Below are positions 1-7,801 of a stretch of DNA of 64,000 bases, in pieces. The translations under genes were made by a program, and so were the position numbers. The stretch covers positions 1-64,000 of the forward strand of contig RAYR01000027.1 in the NCBI GenBank assembly GCA_003612405.1, given 5' to 3'. How positions within the stretch are numbered: the stretch's first letter is position 1; each line of letters starts with the position of its first letter. The notes under the pieces are model-generated. The model ran no database searches. It was not told where the DNA came from and saw only the letters and a list, made by a program, of their open reading frames with translations. The stretch comes from a bacterium 0.1xD8-71 (GTDB lineage Bacteria; Bacillota; Clostridia; Lachnospirales; Lachnospiraceae).

Positions 1-44
1 AATCCCTTCGGAATTAACTACTGTAAATCCCTTCGGAATTAACT
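1..44. repeat. Two direct copies of a hairpin repeat core
   Basis: Positions 1-19 and 26-44 share the 19-base string AATCCCTTCGGAATTAACT. Closely related copies with the core AAATTCCTTCGGAATTAACT occur at 27354-27375 and 48040-48061. The core is an inverted repeat around a TTC loop. Here the copies lie in the leader of a leftward transcript predicted to start near position 110. Confidence 0.75.
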
Positions 45-46
45 GC

Positions 47-74
47 CGAAGAACTCCTTTGCAGTTGTTCTTCG
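47..74. other. 8-bp stem-loop in the leader of the leftward transcript
   Basis: CGAAGAAC (47-54) and GTTCTTCG (67-74) are perfect inverted repeats with a 12-base loop. No clean T-tract follows on the minus strand, so a processing or structural hairpin is more likely than a terminator there. On the plus strand the following 26 bases are T-rich, so it could instead end a rightward transcript entering from the left. Confidence 0.5.
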
Positions 75-116
75 TGTTTTGTTGTGTTTGTTTCTTGTTG
101 AACACGCAACGGGAAT

Positions 117-145
117 ATATTAACACAACCATTTTGCATCGTCAA
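117..145 (-). promoter_or_regulatory. Sigma-A type promoter reading off the left edge
   Basis: On the minus strand TTGACG (140-145) and TAATAT (117-122) are separated by exactly 17 bases. Transcription would start near 110 and run leftwards through the stem-loop and the two repeat copies and out of the window. No ORF lies in that path, so the product is probably a stable RNA or a gene beyond the edge. Confidence 0.6.
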
Positions 146-269
146 GACCTTTTTTGAAAATTTTTAAAATTTTTATTACCAAAAAAGAGGAAAAAAAAGA
201 AATCTCAATCTCTTAAGATTCTTTCCTATCATTAGTAGAAAGTCTTCGGAAATTTTCAGTAAAGAAAAA

Positions 270-357
270 CGGAGAAAGAGGGATTTGAACCCTCGCGCCG
301 CGCAAGCGACCTACACCCTTAGCAGGGGCGCCTCTTCAGCCTCTTGAGTATTTCTCC
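270..357 (-). tRNA. tRNA-Ser (anticodon GCT)
   Basis: The minus strand folds as a class II tRNA: acceptor arms GGAGAAA and TTTCTCC with discriminator G at 270, a D arm, an anticodon loop CTGCTAA giving anticodon GCT (codons AGC/AGU), a long variable arm of the serine type, and a T arm containing GGTTCAAATCC. CCA is not encoded. A consensus promoter lies about 60 bases upstream. Confidence 0.95.
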
Positions 358-415
358 ACAGTCTGAACTATTCCTCTACCAATATATAGTTCCGCGTCCT
401 TCACAACGCAAAGTA

Positions 416-444
416 ATTATACATAAGCTATTTTTGTTTGTCAA
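416..444 (-). promoter_or_regulatory. Perfect consensus promoter of tRNA-Ser
   Basis: On the minus strand TTGACA (439-444) and TATAAT (416-421) match the sigma-A consensus exactly with a 17-base spacer. The predicted start near 409 lies about 50 bases before the mature tRNA-Ser. It sits just beyond the stop codon of the fumarase beta gene. Confidence 0.85.
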
Positions 445-451
445 TGCCTTT

Positions 452-1009
452 TCACAAATCTTCCATACAGTATTTTTCAATCGCTGTCTCATAAAGATTA
501 TGTCCTTCAGAATCAATCACTACTATCACAGGGAAATCTTCTACCTCCAATTTCCGAATCGCTTCCGTGCCCAAATCATCATAGGCAATTACCTCCGATG
601 CCTTAATTGATCTGGACAGCAGCGCACCTGCACCACCCACTGCGGCAAAATACACGGCGCGATTTCTGACAATTGCATCCTTTACCCCATCAGAACGTTT
701 CCCTTTGCCGATCATACCAGTCAATCCTAAATCTAACAACGCAGGGGCATACTTATCCATCCGGCTTGCTGTTGTGGGACCTGCCGATCCTATCGGTCTG
801 CCTTCTCTTGCCGGAGAAGGCCCCATATAGTATATGATATTATTTCCCATTTCCAGCGGAAGATTCTCTCCCCGCTCTAATGCCTCATACATTCTCTTAT
901 GTGCTGCATCACGTGCCGTATAGATTACTCCTGTAAGATAAACATAATCACCCGCCTGCAATTTTGTGGCATCTTCTTTACTCATCGGCACTCTGACATG
1001 CTGATCCAT
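452..1009 (-). CDS. Fumarate hydratase, iron-sulfur type, beta subunit
   Basis: This 185-residue protein matches the C-terminal half of class I fumarases and the TtdB subunit of tartrate dehydratase. It would pair with the alpha subunit encoded upstream to interconvert fumarate and malate in the cytoplasm. Visible family motifs are YMGPSP (61-66), IGSAGPTTASRMD (73-85) and GKG (101-103); the region around AVGGAGALLS is also typical. Length is normal for a separate beta subunit. The gene follows the alpha gene by 174 bases, which is long for two subunits of one enzyme, and a possible internal promoter lies in the gap. Fumarate is preferred to tartrate only because single Lachnospiraceae fumarases usually have this form; sequence alone does not fully exclude the other substrate. 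Confidence 0.9.
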   Translation of the reverse strand: MDQHVRVPMSKEDATKLQAGDYVYLTGVIYTARDAAHKRMYEALERGENLPLEMGNNIIYYMGPSPAREGRPIGSAGPTTASRMDKYAPALLDLGLTGMIGKGKRSDGVKDAIVRNRAVYFAAVGGAGALLSRSIKASEVIAYDDLGTEAIRKLEVEDFPVIVVIDSEGHNLYETAIEKYCMEDL

Positions 1010-1059
1010 ATTTTCACGTACCTTTCTGTTCCTTCAATCCATTTTCAGGATTTCTCTTA

Positions 1060-1088
1060 AATTTATTGCCTACAAAGATAAAAATCAA
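1060..1088 (-). promoter_or_regulatory. Possible internal promoter before fumarase beta
   Basis: TTGATT (1083-1088) and TAAATT (1060-1065) on the minus strand have a 17-base spacer and lie about 50 bases before the beta-subunit start, in the unusually long alpha-beta gap. AT-rich DNA gives such matches by chance, so support is modest. Confidence 0.35.
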
Positions 1089-1183
1089 TAGATATTGTAT
1101 CTCTCCTAATTTAAAACACTATATATATAGAAGAAACACATTTCATTTTAACAGATACACCGTTCCATCACACATAATATTCC

Positions 1184-2026
1184 CTATAATATCCGCACCG
1201 CATGTCTGTTTACATGACAGCAAATATTGACTGCTACAGGAAGCCCTGCAATATGTGTGGGGTATGTATCAATATTGACTGCCAGCGCCGTAGTTGTTCC
1301 GCCTAAACCGCCAGGCCCGATACCGGTCTTATTGATCCGCTCAAGCATCTCCTCTTCCAGATCCTTGACGTAGGGAATTGCAGAACGTTCCTCCAACGGT
1401 CTGGTCAATGCACGTTTCGCCATCAATGCACATTTTTCAAACGTACCGCCGATACCAACGCCCACCACCATAGGCGGACAGGCATTAGGCCCCGCATCTT
1501 TAACAGCCGTCAGAATCGCCTGCTTCACACCCTCAATGCCGTCAGCCGGTTTCAGCATAAACACCCGGCTCATATTTTCACTGCCAAATCCTTTCGGTGC
1601 TACTGTGATTTTCACCTGGTCTCCCGGCACAATATCATAATGAATAACCGCAGGCGTATTATCCTTCGTATTTTCTCTGATCAAAGGGTCTTTTACCACA
1701 GACTTACGCAGATATCCTTCCACATATCCCTGCCGGACTCCTTCGTTAACCGAGTCTGTCAGATTCCCGCCTTCAAAGTGAACTTCCTGTCCAACTTCCA
1801 GAAACACCACGGTCATTCCTGTGTCCTGACAGATAGGAATCATATCTTCTCCCGCAATCTTAAGATTATCCTGCAACTGGCCAAGAATCTGTCGGCCAAG
1901 GGACGCTTTCTCGTCCTCTGCCGCCCATTTCAGGGCTTTCTCCATATCCTCAGACAGAAAATGATTTGCCTCGATACACATCTCTTTAATATTGTGCGTA
2001 ATCTCTGTAACCTCTATTGTCCGCAT
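1184..2026 (-). CDS. Fumarate hydratase, iron-sulfur type, alpha subunit
   Basis: This 280-residue protein is the N-terminal half of a class I (oxygen-sensitive, 4Fe-4S) fumarase. The expected cluster cysteines are visible: CQDTGM at 66, NACPP at 183, and NICCHVNRHA at 269-270. GIGPGGLGGTTTALAV (236-251) is the typical glycine-rich stretch. The partner beta subunit is encoded downstream. Upstream by 13 bases is a HIT-family gene, so the enzyme is probably co-transcribed with HIT, the flavodoxin fusion and rhomboid. The likely role is the fumarate/malate step of an incomplete TCA pathway in an anaerobe. A tartrate dehydratase reading is less likely but cannot be excluded by motif alone. Confidence 0.92.
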   Translation of the reverse strand: MRTIEVTEITHNIKEMCIEANHFLSEDMEKALKWAAEDEKASLGRQILGQLQDNLKIAGEDMIPICQDTGMTVVFLEVGQEVHFEGGNLTDSVNEGVRQGYVEGYLRKSVVKDPLIRENTKDNTPAVIHYDIVPGDQVKITVAPKGFGSENMSRVFMLKPADGIEGVKQAILTAVKDAGPNACPPMVVGVGIGGTFEKCALMAKRALTRPLEERSAIPYVKDLEEEMLERINKTGIGPGGLGGTTTALAVNIDTYPTHIAGLPVAVNICCHVNRHAVRIL

Positions 2027-2039
2027 GTTCCTGGCCTCT

Positions 2040-2450
2040 CTACCCTACAATCTGGTTTTTGATCTCTTCTAATTCCTCTCCGGACACTTCTTGTGGTTTC
2101 CAGCCAATTGTCTGTCCGTCTGCCCTATAACGGGGAATCAGATGCAGATGAAAATGGAATACTGTCTGTCCTGCCAGATCACCGTTATTCTGCACCAGGT
2201 TAAAACCTTCACACCCCAGCTTCTCTTTGAATTTCAAAACCATTTTCTTTGCCAGTTTCATAACATCACCTGCACTCTCCTCCGGCAGCTCCAGAAGATC
2301 TGCATAATGATCCTTTGGCAATATCAGGGCATGCCCCTTTGTCGCCGGTCCCAAATCCAGGATCACGCGAAACTTATCATCTTCATACAATGTCTTTGAC
2401 GGAATCTCTCCATTTGCGATTTTACAGAAAATACAATTATCTTCTCTCAT
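2040..2450 (-). CDS. HIT-family nucleotide hydrolase/transferase
   Basis: This 136-residue protein has the complete histidine-triad motif HFHLHL, with H99, H101 and H103, and an N-terminal CIFC pair (C6, C9) typical of the zinc-containing Hint-like branch. Family members hydrolyse AMP linked to amines or other small groups; the true substrate here is unknown. Length and architecture are ordinary. It lies 28 bases after the flavodoxin-SCP2 gene and 13 bases before fumarase alpha, consistent with one operon. There is no obvious functional link to fumarase, so its position probably reflects housekeeping co-expression. Confidence 0.93.
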   Translation of the reverse strand: MREDNCIFCKIANGEIPSKTLYEDDKFRVILDLGPATKGHALILPKDHYADLLELPEESAGDVMKLAKKMVLKFKEKLGCEGFNLVQNNGDLAGQTVFHFHLHLIPRYRADGQTIGWKPQEVSGEELEEIKNQIVG

Positions 2451-2478
2451 ATCCCTTTTCCTTTCTATTATCTTTCAA

Positions 2479-3489
2479 TCACGCATCCATAGTTCCCGAT
2501 CCAAATACAAATACCTGATCAAGTGCCCGAAGCACCTTGAAATCACCTTTCATCTTCATGTCACCTGCCATAAAAGATGTCTGAAAAGACGTCCTGCCCT
2601 CTACAATATCTGCAAAAGAAGCTCTGTCAAGCTGAATTTCCACATCGGCGCGTCCGTTCTCACCATAAAAGCATTTCAGATCGGCCCCGTCAACCTCAAT
2701 CATCAACGGTGTTTTTTTCTCCTCAATTACTATCTTAAACCCAGCCGAAAAACCCGGCTGCGGCACAAAATGCTCCTGAATTTCCCGGACAAATTCCGTG
2801 GTATCCTCTTTCTCACTTGTCCCCATCATATCACGGAACAGACTGGCCAGTTCCTGAATATCGGCTTTCTGGCGCTGTACATAAGTATCGTCTGATACAT
2901 ACTGGGAAAGTTGTTCTGACTCCTGCGGCGTAAAATTAATACTCTTGGTAATCGCAACTTTCTGTTTCACCGCCTGATTACTTGCCGGCAGGCATGGCAT
3001 CTTCTGATTGATTGTGCGGTAAAGGTTTTCCGCGTTTTTTTCAATAATACGGATATAATCTGCATTTTCCTCCAGAAGCGCTGTGTCGGCAATATAACCG
3101 CACAGTCCGCTGCATGGACGTCCCCCCAGTATCTCCCAGGCTGTAGCCAGATCCAGTTTCGCACCCTGCTCTCCATAAGTCGTAGACATGACAATGGGAC
3201 ACATATAAATCTGACTGATTCTCTCCTTATCTCCATACAGCCAACATGCATCCAAAAACTGCTGCATATAGCCGCCAATACCGTACCACTCCACAGTAGT
3301 TCCCAGGATTACGCCATCAGCACTCTTCAAGGTCTGCGGCAGTGTAGGGATACTGTTTTTGAGTTCATAGAGATGAAACACCTCCACTGTCACGCGAAGC
3401 TCTTCCAGGACCTCTTTCATCTTATTAAGAACGAAAAGTGTAGGGTCATCCATCAACCCCCTTCCGCCATAGTAAATATTAATCTTCAT
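2479..3489 (-). CDS. Flavodoxin-like reductase fused to SCP2-type domain
   Basis: The first 175 or so residues resemble an NADPH-dependent FMN reductase/flavodoxin fold: a beta strand with YYGG near the start, ADGVILGTTVEWYGIGGYMQ, and STTYGEQGA. A helical linker follows (residues 175-230). The last 100 residues resemble an SCP2 sterol-carrier domain (FKIVIEEKKT, DVEIQLDRASF, GDMKMKGDF). The reaction is unknown; the fusion suggests a redox step on a hydrophobic ligand. The start overlaps the stop of the rhomboid gene by four bases (ATGA), so translation is coupled. It contains several cysteines but no 4Fe-4S motif. Confidence 0.75.
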   Translation of the reverse strand: MKINIYYGGRGLMDDPTLFVLNKMKEVLEELRVTVEVFHLYELKNSIPTLPQTLKSADGVILGTTVEWYGIGGYMQQFLDACWLYGDKERISQIYMCPIVMSTTYGEQGAKLDLATAWEILGGRPCSGLCGYIADTALLEENADYIRIIEKNAENLYRTINQKMPCLPASNQAVKQKVAITKSINFTPQESEQLSQYVSDDTYVQRQKADIQELASLFRDMMGTSEKEDTTEFVREIQEHFVPQPGFSAGFKIVIEEKKTPLMIEVDGADLKCFYGENGRADVEIQLDRASFADIVEGRTSFQTSFMAGDMKMKGDFKVLRALDQVFVFGSGTMDA

Positions 3490-4544
3490 AGATTTTTATC
3501 CTTTCTTATCCTGTCACGCGGGAACACCAGACAGATTAACGCCGTAGCAGCAAATCCCATCAAAACGCCTCCCACATGTGCAGCATTATTGACATTCGTA
3601 CTTGTAAAACCGCAATAGAGCGAAAATGCAATTGCAAAAGCCACTCTGCCCGCTGTCATGGATTCCAGCCTTCCATGGTGCAGAATTACCAGAAAAAGAA
3701 GCGCACCCTCCACACCAAAAACAGCACCGCTGGCACCAGCCGATATGATATTTTCTCCTGAAAACAGTTCATATCCCATGGAAAAAATATTCCCTGCAAT
3801 TCCGGCAAGAAAATAGACAATGGCATAGGGAATATGTCCAATCCTTCGTTCTACAACCTCTCCCACATAATACAGGACTATCATATTACTGAAAAGATGC
3901 TGCAAATCCCAGTGCAGGAACATACTGCTGATTATACGGTAATACGCCTTATCTTCTACGATATACATGACACTCAACGCACCTTTATTATATAACAGGT
4001 CGCCTGTAAATGTACATATGAGAAATAAGATTACGTTCACCGCCACCAGAATAATATTGACCAGAGACCAACTGCTTATCCTCTGCCGGTTCCACTTATT
4101 TTCTTCTGCTGCCGTATTCCCCTGAATGGTCTCTTCAGGTCTTCTGGACAGTTCATACAGATAATCCTCCAATATCCCCTTCCAACCGTAAAAATCGGAC
4201 ACCTGGGATTCATGGACAATCAGTCTGTTATCTGCCATATCAATTATCCAGCAAAAGCTGTCACAAAGGCACAGTTTCTTAGCTTTCTGCGTGTCCATAC
4301 ACAGAATCAGAGACATCACATGAACTTCGCTCTCGCCTTTTTGCCGAAAAAAATCTATAATCTTTTCTTTCAGATGAAAGTACTGATCCTCGGAAATATA
4401 AAGGCCCTGTCTGTAATCAATCACATGGATTACATTGACCGCCTGCATCTCCCGATGACAATAAAAGACAAATTCCGGCAGATTAGACAAAATCTTATAA
4501 TAACCTCTGTTAACAAACAATTCGTCTAACTGTTCTGTCATCAT
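3486..4544 (-). CDS. Rhomboid-family intramembrane serine protease
   Basis: The protein has a 150-residue cytoplasmic N-terminal region of no clear family, then about six membrane segments from residue 160. Rhomboid motifs are intact: HLFSNM (216-221), GASGAVFG with catalytic Ser272 (270-277), and the catalytic histidine His323 in AAHVGG. The enzyme would cleave membrane-spanning substrates within the bilayer; its substrate is unknown. It is the first gene after a good promoter at 4590-4618 and overlaps the downstream flavodoxin-SCP2 gene by four bases. The N-terminal extension is typical of YqgP/GluP-like Gram-positive rhomboids, though no TPR tail is present. Confidence 0.92.
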   Translation of the reverse strand: MMTEQLDELFVNRGYYKILSNLPEFVFYCHREMQAVNVIHVIDYRQGLYISEDQYFHLKEKIIDFFRQKGESEVHVMSLILCMDTQKAKKLCLCDSFCWIIDMADNRLIVHESQVSDFYGWKGILEDYLYELSRRPEETIQGNTAAEENKWNRQRISSWSLVNIILVAVNVILFLICTFTGDLLYNKGALSVMYIVEDKAYYRIISSMFLHWDLQHLFSNMIVLYYVGEVVERRIGHIPYAIVYFLAGIAGNIFSMGYELFSGENIISAGASGAVFGVEGALLFLVILHHGRLESMTAGRVAFAIAFSLYCGFTSTNVNNAAHVGGVLMGFAATALICLVFPRDRIRKDKNL

Positions 4545-4589
4545 ATGACACTCCCAACTACAATAATCCTGAATTTCGCTATATAGTTG

Positions 4590-4618
4590 AGAGTATCATT
4601 TTCATAATATCATGTCAA
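4590..4618 (-). promoter_or_regulatory. Promoter of rhomboid-fumarase operon
   Basis: On the minus strand TTGACA (4613-4618) and TACTCT (4590-4595) are 17 bases apart. The start near 4583 lies about 40 bases before the rhomboid start codon. This separates the housekeeping group (rhomboid to fumarase) from the Tad operon upstream. Confidence 0.65.
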
Positions 4619-4626
4619 ATAAAACG

Positions 4627-5985
4627 CTAACGGTAACAATAATTCAGGTTTCCAAAACGAATTTCATCTCCCGGCTCAATTTCCACGGTCTCCTGCGGCT
4701 GCATCCGCAGCCCGTTCTTAAAAGTCCCGTTCGTGGAATTCATATCCGTCATCCGTATACTATCCCCTTCTTTCTCAAACCGGGCATGAATCCGGCTGAT
4801 AGAATCATCTTCGAGAACACAATCCACACAACCCGCCATTTTACCTACTGTATAGGGAAACCTGTTCAGTTCGATATGCTGTTTGTTTTTTCTGTCCAGG
4901 GCATACAACTTATGTTCCGCCATCTGTGCACTGTCAAAAAACACCGTATTACCGCACACTTCCCGATCCTCCGAACCTGGCTCATCATATTCTCTATCCG
5001 GAAAAGCCATGGACAAATCCATATCCTTACGCAATACATTCTCTAACGAAACTGTCTCCTCCTCCGGCAGATAAGACTCCGGCAGATTGTCCATCTGTAT
5101 CTTCGTTCCTCCCTGTTTCTTATGTCCCTTATCTCCTGTCCTGAGGCTGCTGCCCAGGCTGATCACCAGGCAAAATCCCATCAGGCTCACGCAGCCAAAA
5201 AGCATTAAAATCTCTTTCTGGGAGAGTTCATAATAATAATATATCCCCATGGCACCGATAATGCCCAGCAGAGAGACTGCCCCAAGAATTGTGTAAAAAG
5301 GACTCTTTTTCTTTACCGGCTCCTCTCTTTTCTCGTGATATTCATACAGTCCGGACAAATCCACCTCTGGCTGCGGCGTCACAATTGTCTCTTCTTTCGT
5401 TTCCCAGACCTCTGTCCTGATAACAGCAGCTTCTTTCTCTTCCCTGCCGCCCAGCATCTGGAGTGCATCTTCCAGAGAAAAGTACGCCTCCTCCGACATT
5501 TCATAAATCCGGTACATACAATCCGCCAGCCGTTCATCCTTCCCGTCAATATGCTCCAGCAGATAATCCATAAGAGGTTCGTAGGGATTGGCCACCTCCG
5601 ACTCATAATCCGGATAATACAAACCTATGTATTTTTGCTCCGACAGATCATAATAAATATATTCCGGTAAAAGGACCAGATTGGATTCTTCCATCAGGTA
5701 GGTGCCAAGTTTACTATAGATTCCATAAAGCTGGCCCAGCAGATCCTTCACCTGTTCAAAACTCATCTTTCTGCCTCGGTATATGCTCTCCAAAGTTGTG
5801 CGCGAACTGATATCATAGTAAAAATACGTCCTTCCATTGACATACCGCAGAGAACATTTCAGGATTTCCTTAATCTTGTCAGACGTAAGAATCTTATACT
5901 GATAACTCCTGTCCACCTCTTCCTGTCTGCACTGCAATATCATATAACTGTGTCTGTAATCCCTGAAATACTTTGCTTCAACCAT
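4627..5985 (-). CDS. DUF6382-FHA membrane protein of the Tad locus
   Basis: Residues 1-180 match the DUF6382 domain found before FHA domains in clostridial Tad loci. Two adjacent membrane segments follow at about 229-250 and 258-279, then an acidic linker. The C-terminus (about 370-452) is a forkhead-associated domain with GK at 381, SISRIHA (395-401) and NSTNGTFKNG (416-425), the residues that bind phosphothreonine. The protein probably sits in the membrane and reads a Ser/Thr phosphorylation signal for the pilus machine. It is the last gene of the Tad operon, 23 bases after a TadE-like gene. The function of DUF6382 is unknown; its part in pilus control is inferred from location. Confidence 0.85.
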   Translation of the reverse strand: MVEAKYFRDYRHSYMILQCRQEEVDRSYQYKILTSDKIKEILKCSLRYVNGRTYFYYDISSRTTLESIYRGRKMSFEQVKDLLGQLYGIYSKLGTYLMEESNLVLLPEYIYYDLSEQKYIGLYYPDYESEVANPYEPLMDYLLEHIDGKDERLADCMYRIYEMSEEAYFSLEDALQMLGGREEKEAAVIRTEVWETKEETIVTPQPEVDLSGLYEYHEKREEPVKKKSPFYTILGAVSLLGIIGAMGIYYYYELSQKEILMLFGCVSLMGFCLVISLGSSLRTGDKGHKKQGGTKIQMDNLPESYLPEEETVSLENVLRKDMDLSMAFPDREYDEPGSEDREVCGNTVFFDSAQMAEHKLYALDRKNKQHIELNRFPYTVGKMAGCVDCVLEDDSISRIHARFEKEGDSIRMTDMNSTNGTFKNGLRMQPQETVEIEPGDEIRFGNLNYCYR

Positions 5986-6008
5986 CTTGTTTCTGTCCTT
6001 TCATGATG

Positions 6009-6455
6009 CTATTCTTTCCACCCATTCTTTATCCATCTGCATCGGCGGATTATCTTTGTAGGATTGATAATCTGTGCCTTTGCCTGGGTGCTAATCTTCC
6101 AACCCGCTTTATCATACATGGTAAATATCTGCCTGACAGGTACTTTCACCTCACACTCACCCGTCACACTTGTGGTATTACCGTTTACATCTACAGTCCC
6201 CTGGACCTGTCCCACACCAAAATATTTCCTGCCAAACTGCTCTTTGATATGCGCATTGATGTAGGCTGTCACCTGCTCTTCCTTCTTCTGGATGCTCCCC
6301 CGGAAACACACCGCATAGGCGTCCTGGAAAAGGACACATTTATCATAAGAATAGAAAGACAAATAAATCAGAAGAACAAAGAGAAAAATTGTCCAGGTAA
6401 CAATAAAAGACGCCTCAGTCGTCATATATCCTTTGACCATTCTCCTTATAGACAT
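6009..6455 (-). CDS. TadE/TadF-like pilus protein
   Basis: This 148-residue protein starts with a short basic stretch, then TTEASFIVTWTIFLFVLLIY, a type IV pilin-like hydrophobic segment (about 11-34) with the conserved glutamate E14 after the cleavage region. The rest is an extracellular beta-rich domain. Such minor pseudopilins are processed by a prepilin peptidase and prime Tad pilus assembly. It overlaps the upstream prepilin peptidase gene by 10 bases, so the two are translationally coupled. It is short for TadE but has no other recognisable domain. Confidence 0.75.
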   Translation of the reverse strand: MSIRRMVKGYMTTEASFIVTWTIFLFVLLIYLSFYSYDKCVLFQDAYAVCFRGSIQKKEEQVTAYINAHIKEQFGRKYFGVGQVQGTVDVNGNTTSVTGECEVKVPVRQIFTMYDKAGWKISTQAKAQIINPTKIIRRCRWIKNGWKE

Positions 6456-6868
6456 ACCACCACCCCCATTCCCAGTAACAAAAACGGTACAAACGGCACT
6501 TCCTTATCTCTATGTACTTTACCAAACGCCAACAGAGCAAGCACCAGAAAGGATTCCACTGCCAGCCCTGTCAGAAGAATCAAAAAGCACCTGCCTGCTC
6601 CTGAAAACAGCCCAATCATCATAAGAACCCAGCCGTCACCGTATCCCACCTTTTCTCCTGATATAAAACTGAGCAGCCAAAACAGAATCCCCGGTGTTAA
6701 AGACAGCCCGGCAGCCAGCCATGACGGTTCCCCCATAGCTCCTTCAAGACGCAGCAGTATTGCTGTCAGAATCCCAAGCCACACCACCGCCAGCGGAATC
6801 TTTTTCCAGATTCCATCAAATACCGCGCATACTGCCAAGAATAAGAACAATATCAGTTCTATCCACAT
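6446..6868 (-). CDS. Second prepilin peptidase (A24 family)
   Basis: A 140-residue, very hydrophobic protein with the two catalytic aspartates of A24 aspartyl peptidases: D18 in CAVFDGIWKKIP and D78 in GYGDG (75-79). It lacks a methyltransferase domain, as in TadV/CpaA. It would cut the leader peptides of Flp or TadE-like proteins. It is one of two such peptidases in the locus; the other opens the operon at 13.9-14.4 kb. It overlaps both neighbours by 10 bases, pointing to tight coupling with the TadE-like genes and perhaps specialisation on them. Confidence 0.88.
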   Translation of the reverse strand: MWIELILFLFLAVCAVFDGIWKKIPLAVVWLGILTAILLRLEGAMGEPSWLAAGLSLTPGILFWLLSFISGEKVGYGDGWVLMMIGLFSGAGRCFLILLTGLAVESFLVLALLAFGKVHRDKEVPFVPFLLLGMGVVVCL

Positions 6869-7788
6869 TTAGAACACCTCCCTCTTCCACCAGTCTGTGA
6901 TAACGGCACAGTATAGATGGTTCGTTTCAACCCGCTGCAATTAAGCTGGCTATGATAACTGTCTCCATAATCCGTAATGTATACCTGTCCCTGTGCCGGC
7001 ACTTTGCCGCAGCGCTCACAGGCATAATATCTGCCGCCGGAATCGTTTCGTAAATCTGTCACAGACTCTGTGGATACAGATTTTACTGATGGATTCAAAT
7101 AGGTACAATTCCTGTCCAGATGATATACTGTCCCTGATTCTGTGATAAACACCATGGGATCCTCCCCACTAGTATCACTTACCAGTCTGGTGACATCATA
7201 ACCTGTCCATGCCTTACCATAATATCGCTGCGACATGGCAAACCCCTCAAAGCCCATTAACTCTATAAAGGGTCTGACACGGTAAGACACCTTAAGATCT
7301 ATGATATCCCCCGCTCCCATAACCGAAGAACCATCAAAGGATACGCCTGCGGAACCTCCCTTCACACAGGACTGATCCAAATACGCTCTTCCCACACATT
7401 CCAGCACCTGACTTCTGGCATACCCCTGTGTCATCGCCACACCTGCCAGTCCGTCTGGCAATATGCTTCCCGCCGTCTTTTCATAAACATAACCGGCGAA
7501 AGCCATCTTATTGCCTGCCTGATGCAGCGCCGCGTGGATTCTGCTCTGGGTTCCGATGATACTCACGGCAAACAGAATGTTCAGTACGGCAAACAAAAAC
7601 AAGGGCAGCGCAAAAGATGCCTCCAGGGTCATGGATCCTCTGGTAAAGAAGGTGATAAGAGATGCCCTCTTTGACGATCGAAGTAAGGAAAGATTTAAAT
7701 GACTGCCTTGAGTTGTCCCAAAGCATGTCCGGAGAGAATGTGCTGTCGTTTGTGTTGGTTTCTTGTGTCCTGATCGTAAAAAGAGCAT
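6859..7788 (-). CDS. TadE-like protein with two Cys/His modules
   Basis: The protein has an unusual 51-residue basic leader, then GSMTLEASFALPLFLFAVLN, the pilin-like segment (51-79) with the conserved glutamate. The middle is a TadE-like extracellular domain. The C-terminus holds two similar modules: H223-x4-C228 with C257-x2-C260, and H279-x4-C284 with C305-x2-C308. Each resembles the small metal-binding tail seen in some secreted nucleases (pattern YH..C..L....C..C). The chosen ATG at 7788 has a strong AGGAGGTG site, supporting the long leader; a start nearer the GSMTLEAS region would look more typical. It lies 13 bases after the DUF5702 gene. Confidence 0.78.
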   Translation of the reverse strand: MLFLRSGHKKPTQTTAHSLRTCFGTTQGSHLNLSLLRSSKRASLITFFTRGSMTLEASFALPLFLFAVLNILFAVSIIGTQSRIHAALHQAGNKMAFAGYVYEKTAGSILPDGLAGVAMTQGYARSQVLECVGRAYLDQSCVKGGSAGVSFDGSSVMGAGDIIDLKVSYRVRPFIELMGFEGFAMSQRYYGKAWTGYDVTRLVSDTSGEDPMVFITESGTVYHLDRNCTYLNPSVKSVSTESVTDLRNDSGGRYYACERCGKVPAQGQVYITDYGDSYHSQLNCSGLKRTIYTVPLSQTGGRGRCSKCG

Positions 7789-7801
7789 CTCTTATCACCT
7801 C

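Noticed and set aside
7508..7798. 96-codon minus-strand ORF overlapping the TadE-like gene
   Set aside because: Its GTG start lies inside the SD region of the TadE-like gene and the frame has no recognisable content.
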